NCBI RefSeq assembly: GCF_039537965.1
Contig: NZ_BAABBM010000001.1
Span: 1,550,001-1,614,000 of the forward strand
Reading direction: 5' to 3'
Length of the DNA: 64,000 nt
DNA from: Sphingomonas limnosediminicola
GTDB lineage: Bacteria; Pseudomonadota; Alphaproteobacteria; Sphingomonadales; Sphingomonadaceae
The notes beneath the pieces are model-generated. The model saw nothing but the letters and a program-made list of their open reading frames with translations, was not told the origin of the DNA and searched no databases. A program made the position numbers and the translations under genes. This document shows, one piece after another, positions 61,153 to 64,000 of this stretch. The number at the start of each line of letters is the position of its first letter. Position 1 is the stretch's first letter.

Positions 61153-62181
61153 ATGGCCGGGGCAATGCCGACATCGCCGAACAAGACCGCGCAGTCAGAA
61201 CTGCTCGCGCGCACCTATACAAACCCGATCCTCGACTGGGACTTCCCCGATCCCGCGATCATCCACGCGCCCGATGGCTATTATTATGCCTACGCGACCC
61301 AGACGCTGCGCGGGGAAGACTGGATCAACATCCAGCTCGCGCGGTCGGCGGACCTCGTGAATTGGGAGCATCTTGGCGACGCGCTTCCGGTGAAGCCCGA
61401 TTGGGCGAGCACGACCCAGGATTTCTGGGCGCCGAGCGTGATCCGCGATGGCTCGACCTATTACATGTATTATTCGGCGACCCCGGACTTTTGCGCGGAT
61501 CCCGTGCGGGGTCACGCGCTCGCGGTCGCAACATCCCAGTCGCCGGCCGGACCCTTCGTCGACATGGGCATGCCGCTGCTGCTCGGCGCCGGCTTCGAAT
61601 ATATCGATCCGATGGCTTTCGACGACCCGGCGACAGGCAAGAAGCTGCTCTACTGGGGATCCGGCTTTCAGCCGATCAAGGTGCAGGAGCTTGCCGAGGA
61701 TCGGCTGTCGTTCAAACCGGAGAGCAGCCCCACCGACCTCATCTGGCCCAACGGCGAGAACGGCTCGTTTCCGCGGCTGGTCGAAGCCGCCTGGGTGATC
61801 CTCCACGACGGTTACTATTATCTCTTCTACTCGGGCGACAATTGCTGCGGGCCCGATGCCGAATATGGCGTGATGGTCGCGCGATCGAAGAGCGCAACCG
61901 GACCGTTCCAGACGCTCGAGGAGGCGCGCGGGGTGCCGCATAGCCTGATGCTCTTCAAATGCGAGCGCTGGCTGGCGCCCGGGCACAACACGATCGTGAC
62001 CGACAAGGCCGGCGACGTCTGGATCGTCTATCACGCGATCGACGTAAACCGTCCCCGTCAGCATCAGGAAGACGAGATCAACAGCCGCCGAATCCTGTTG
62101 ATGGACCAGATCGAGTGGAAGCACGGCTGGCCGCATGTCGGCACGCCGTCGGCTGCGCCGCGGCCGGCGCCGTCGGTCTAG
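61153..62181 (+). CDS. Glycoside hydrolase family 43 protein without signal peptide
   Basis: 342 residues from ATG 61153 (ATG 61165 is an equal choice). Five-blade beta-propeller of clan GH-F: the base Asp in NPILDWDFPDPAIIHAP (core DFPDPAIIHA), WAPSVIRDGSTYYMYYSA, the pKa-modulating Asp in YIDPMAFDDPATG, FPRLVEAAWVILHDGYYYLFYS with the acid Glu (core LVEAAWVI), and LAPGHNTIVTDKAG. Family members cleave arabinofuranosides, xylosides or galactofuranosides. No secretion signal is seen, so it is probably cytoplasmic. Next to glf, a galactofuranosidase role is an attractive guess. Confidence 0.85.
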   Translation: MAGAMPTSPNKTAQSELLARTYTNPILDWDFPDPAIIHAPDGYYYAYATQTLRGEDWINIQLARSADLVNWEHLGDALPVKPDWASTTQDFWAPSVIRDGSTYYMYYSATPDFCADPVRGHALAVATSQSPAGPFVDMGMPLLLGAGFEYIDPMAFDDPATGKKLLYWGSGFQPIKVQELAEDRLSFKPESSPTDLIWPNGENGSFPRLVEAAWVILHDGYYYLFYSGDNCCGPDAEYGVMVARSKSATGPFQTLEEARGVPHSLMLFKCERWLAPGHNTIVTDKAGDVWIVYHAIDVNRPRQHQEDEINSRRILLMDQIEWKHGWPHVGTPSAAPRPAPSV

Positions 62182-63335
62182 CGCGCGGCCTTGGCCGCCG
62201 ATTTCGAGCGCGGCGGGTCTCCTGCGAAGCGCGCGCGCTGTCGCTGCATCTCTTCGTAGAGCGGCTCGTCGACGTTGCGGCTGCCCTCGGCAGTGATGGT
62301 CGACAGAAGCCCGGCTTCGGCGTGGCGTGAATTGTCCCAGCCCGGATAGGCCGTGATCGGATACCAGCAGACGCCCTCGACCTGGGCGCCGCGCTGAAGC
62401 GCGTTACTGACCTCGTTGCACACATAGTGAAGCCAGGACGGGCGGCCCGATCCCTCGGCGCCCGTTTCCGACAGGAAGATCGGCTTGCCGTAGCGTTCGG
62501 CAACTTCCACCAGCATGTCCGAAAGCGGCCGATGCTCGTGGTGTCCAACCGGGATGGTCGAACCTTCATAATACCATTGGTTGTGCGGATAGAAGTTCAG
62601 CCCGAGCGCGTCGGCGAAGGAAGGATCGCCGCCCAGCTCGGGCGCGGACTTCCCCGTGATCCAGTCATAGGCTTCGAACTGACCCAGCCGTTCGGCCTCG
62701 GCCGCGCGAACGTCGGCGCGGCGTTGGCTGCGCGGCGCGATGTGAATTAGCGGCTCGGCCCAGACGATCGTCGCGTCGGGCCATTGCGCGCGAATGTTAC
62801 GCGCAGCACCGATCGCGGCCTTCACCAGATGGCGCTTGAACCAGCCTGTCTCTTGCGGGGCCGAACTTGGGAAGTAGCCGACCTCGATCGCCCAGGACAT
62901 GAAATTGATCTCGTTGACCGGGCAGACAACCGGAGCCTGGCCGGTAACGGACTGCCTGACCTCGAGCGCCGCGACCGCGAATTCGGCAAACCGATCGGCG
63001 AAGTCGCTCGCGCCCTGGTCGATGTGGTCGGGGGAACCGTAATGGAGCAGGTCCCAGATGACCTGAAGCTCGACATGCTCCGCCGCCTCCAGCGCCGGCA
63101 GCCAGCTCGACCAGTCGTATTTGCCCGGCGACTTTTCGATGAGGTACCAGCGCAAGCCGTCGCGGATGGTGTCGAACCCAAGGTCCTTGCACAGCCGGTA
63201 ATCGCGCAGCACATGCTTGTCGTGGCCGGTGGCGCGAATGAGGTCGAGGCGCACGCCGTCGCGCCGCCGATGCGACGAACATTCGAAACCAGCCTGGAAA
63301 AAGCTGGCGAAACGAGGGGCTGCGGTCCTGCTCAT
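62178..63335 (-). CDS. Clan-A glycoside hydrolase (beta-glucosidase-like)
   Basis: 385 residues from ATG 63335; longer frames run into the divergent gene. A TIM-barrel glycosidase: FECSSHRRRDGVRLDLI (N-terminal strand), DTIRDGLRWYLIEKSPGKYDW, the acid/base Glu in CPVNEINFMSWA and the nucleophile Glu in PIFLSETGAEGSGRP, then GVCWYPITAYPGWD. The family is GH1-like but the N-E-P motif is altered to N-E-I. No signal peptide. It faces the GH43 gene tail-to-tail with a 4-base overlap. Substrate unknown. Confidence 0.8.
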   Translation of the reverse strand: MSRTAAPRFASFFQAGFECSSHRRRDGVRLDLIRATGHDKHVLRDYRLCKDLGFDTIRDGLRWYLIEKSPGKYDWSSWLPALEAAEHVELQVIWDLLHYGSPDHIDQGASDFADRFAEFAVAALEVRQSVTGQAPVVCPVNEINFMSWAIEVGYFPSSAPQETGWFKRHLVKAAIGAARNIRAQWPDATIVWAEPLIHIAPRSQRRADVRAAEAERLGQFEAYDWITGKSAPELGGDPSFADALGLNFYPHNQWYYEGSTIPVGHHEHRPLSDMLVEVAERYGKPIFLSETGAEGSGRPSWLHYVCNEVSNALQRGAQVEGVCWYPITAYPGWDNSRHAEAGLLSTITAEGSRNVDEPLYEEMQRQRARFAGDPPRSKSAAKAAR

Positions 63336-63489
63336 GCGCGCCAACAATGCGCGACGGCCGGAATGGAGCCATTTCCGTTTACGACGGCCACTTTGCGCCT
63401 CTCCTGAACCCGAAGCCGCAAATACCCTATTCCCATGTTGGGCACTATCGCGGGCGAAATGCTTTCTGCTTTCCGAGGAGGATTTGCTG
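63336..63489. promoter_or_regulatory. Divergent intergenic region, glycosidase / histidine phosphatase
   Basis: 154 bases between two divergent genes. AGGAGG at 63476-63481 is the ribosome site of the rightward gene and decides its GTG 63490 start over TTG 63484. No operator was recognised. Confidence 0.4.
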
Positions 63490-64000
63490 GTGCCCCAGAA
63501 TTGGCCCGAGCGGCTGTGGCTGGTCCGGCATGGACAGAGCCAGGGCAATGTCGCCCGCGACCTTGCCCACGAGGCAGGATCGCACGAGATCGACATCGAC
63601 ATGCGCGACGTGGACGTGCCGCTGTCCGGCCTCGGCCTGAAGCAGGCGGAGGCGGCAGGCCGCTGGTTCGCGTCGCTGCCGCTGGGCGAGCGGCCCGAGA
63701 TCATCCTCGCCTCGCCCTACATCCGCGCCAAGCAGACCGCCGAGATCATCTGCAAGCAGGGCGCGCTGGCCGGTGGCCCGGCCCGCACGATCATCGACGA
63801 GCGCCTGCGCGAACGCGAGTTTGGCATCTTCGACCGGCTCACCACGCTCGGCATCCGCGAGCGCTTTCCGGAGGAGGCAGCGCACCGCAAGCGCCTCGGC
63901 AAATTCTACCACCGGCCGCCGGGCGGCGAGAGCTGGGCGGACGTGATCCTGCGCCTTCGCTCGATGCTCAACACGATCAACCTTCACTACTGCAACAAGC
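63490..64000 (+). CDS. Histidine phosphatase family protein (partial)
   Basis: The first 170 codons are in the window; the 3' end is cut by the window edge. The phosphoglycerate-mutase-type catalytic motif LWLVRHGQSQGN holds the phosphorylated His. LSGLGLKQAEAAGRWFA, ASPYIRAKQTAEII (second Arg) and DERLREREFGIFDRL follow, and PPGGESWADV contains the usual Glu region. Members remove phosphate from sugars or small molecules. Context with glf and two glycosidases suggests a sugar phosphate, which is inference. Confidence 0.85.
   Translation, partial: MPQNWPERLWLVRHGQSQGNVARDLAHEAGSHEIDIDMRDVDVPLSGLGLKQAEAAGRWFASLPLGERPEIILASPYIRAKQTAEIICKQGALAGGPARTIIDERLREREFGIFDRLTTLGIRERFPEEAAHRKRLGKFYHRPPGGESWADVILRLRSMLNTINLHYCNK

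Overview
The window is high-GC DNA from an alphaproteobacterium, almost certainly a member of the Sphingomonadales (Sphingomonas-like). This rests on protein style rather than a marker gene: a PEPxxWA-type C-terminal sorting signal, a TonB-dependent receptor end, secreted B3-type metallo-beta-lactamase-fold enzymes, a GDSL autotransporter, and sdhCDA, cyoABCD and sec-yajC arrangements typical of the group. Nearly all of it is tightly packed chromosomal core, with many 1-11 bp start/stop overlaps. It holds two tRNAs, one degraded phage-type lysis cassette and one RTX-protein remnant, and no CRISPR array or insertion sequence that I could see.

Layout. 1-2007: end of a TonB receptor, gamma-carbonic anhydrase, secreted MBL-fold hydrolase. 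2112-4701: sdhCDA (no sdhB). 4880-10890: soluble chemoreceptor with a His-less globin-like sensor; SDR, B3 MBL and PrmA; S10 peptidase; PEP-CTERM protein. 11111-19938 (minus): tRNA-Pro, yajC-secD-secF, bamD, recN, DUF1697, dienelactone hydrolase, ligA. 20012-24469: TIGR02117 protein, Thr-rich secreted protein, and hslV and hslU separated by a Tat/lipoprotein-signal oxidoreductase whose D-amino-acid-oxidase motifs are in circularly permuted order. 24609-26664: TMEM175-like channel and a lone lysis cassette (GH108 endolysin, holin, Rz/Rz1) with frameshifts. 26778-36733: M20 peptidase, RTX remnant, autotransporter esterase, uvrB, lipid kinase and small membrane proteins. 36808-42720: recJ, tRNA-Glu, cyoABCD quinol oxidase. 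42717-46306 (minus): glutathione-dependent formaldehyde oxidation (adhC, VOC protein, fghA) plus a DUF4010/MgtC-like membrane protein.

46374-51221 is a CoA-dependent aromatic-acid type operon (SDR, enoyl-CoA hydratase, acyl-CoA dehydrogenase, RidA, benzoate/aminobenzoate-CoA ligase). 51308-58520 carries the propionyl-CoA to succinyl-CoA route (methylmalonyl-CoA mutase, pccA, epimerase, pccB) with small unknown genes embedded. 58702-64000 is a carbohydrate module: glycosyltransferase, UDP-galactopyranose mutase, GH43 enzyme, divergent clan-A glycosidase and a histidine phosphatase cut by the window edge.

Best candidates for something undescribed: the galactofuranose-linked module with signal-less glycosidases (58702-63335), the permuted oxidoreductase inside the hslVU operon (22818-23909), the histidine-free globin-type chemoreceptor (4880-6169) and the solitary decaying lysis cassette (25217-26664).
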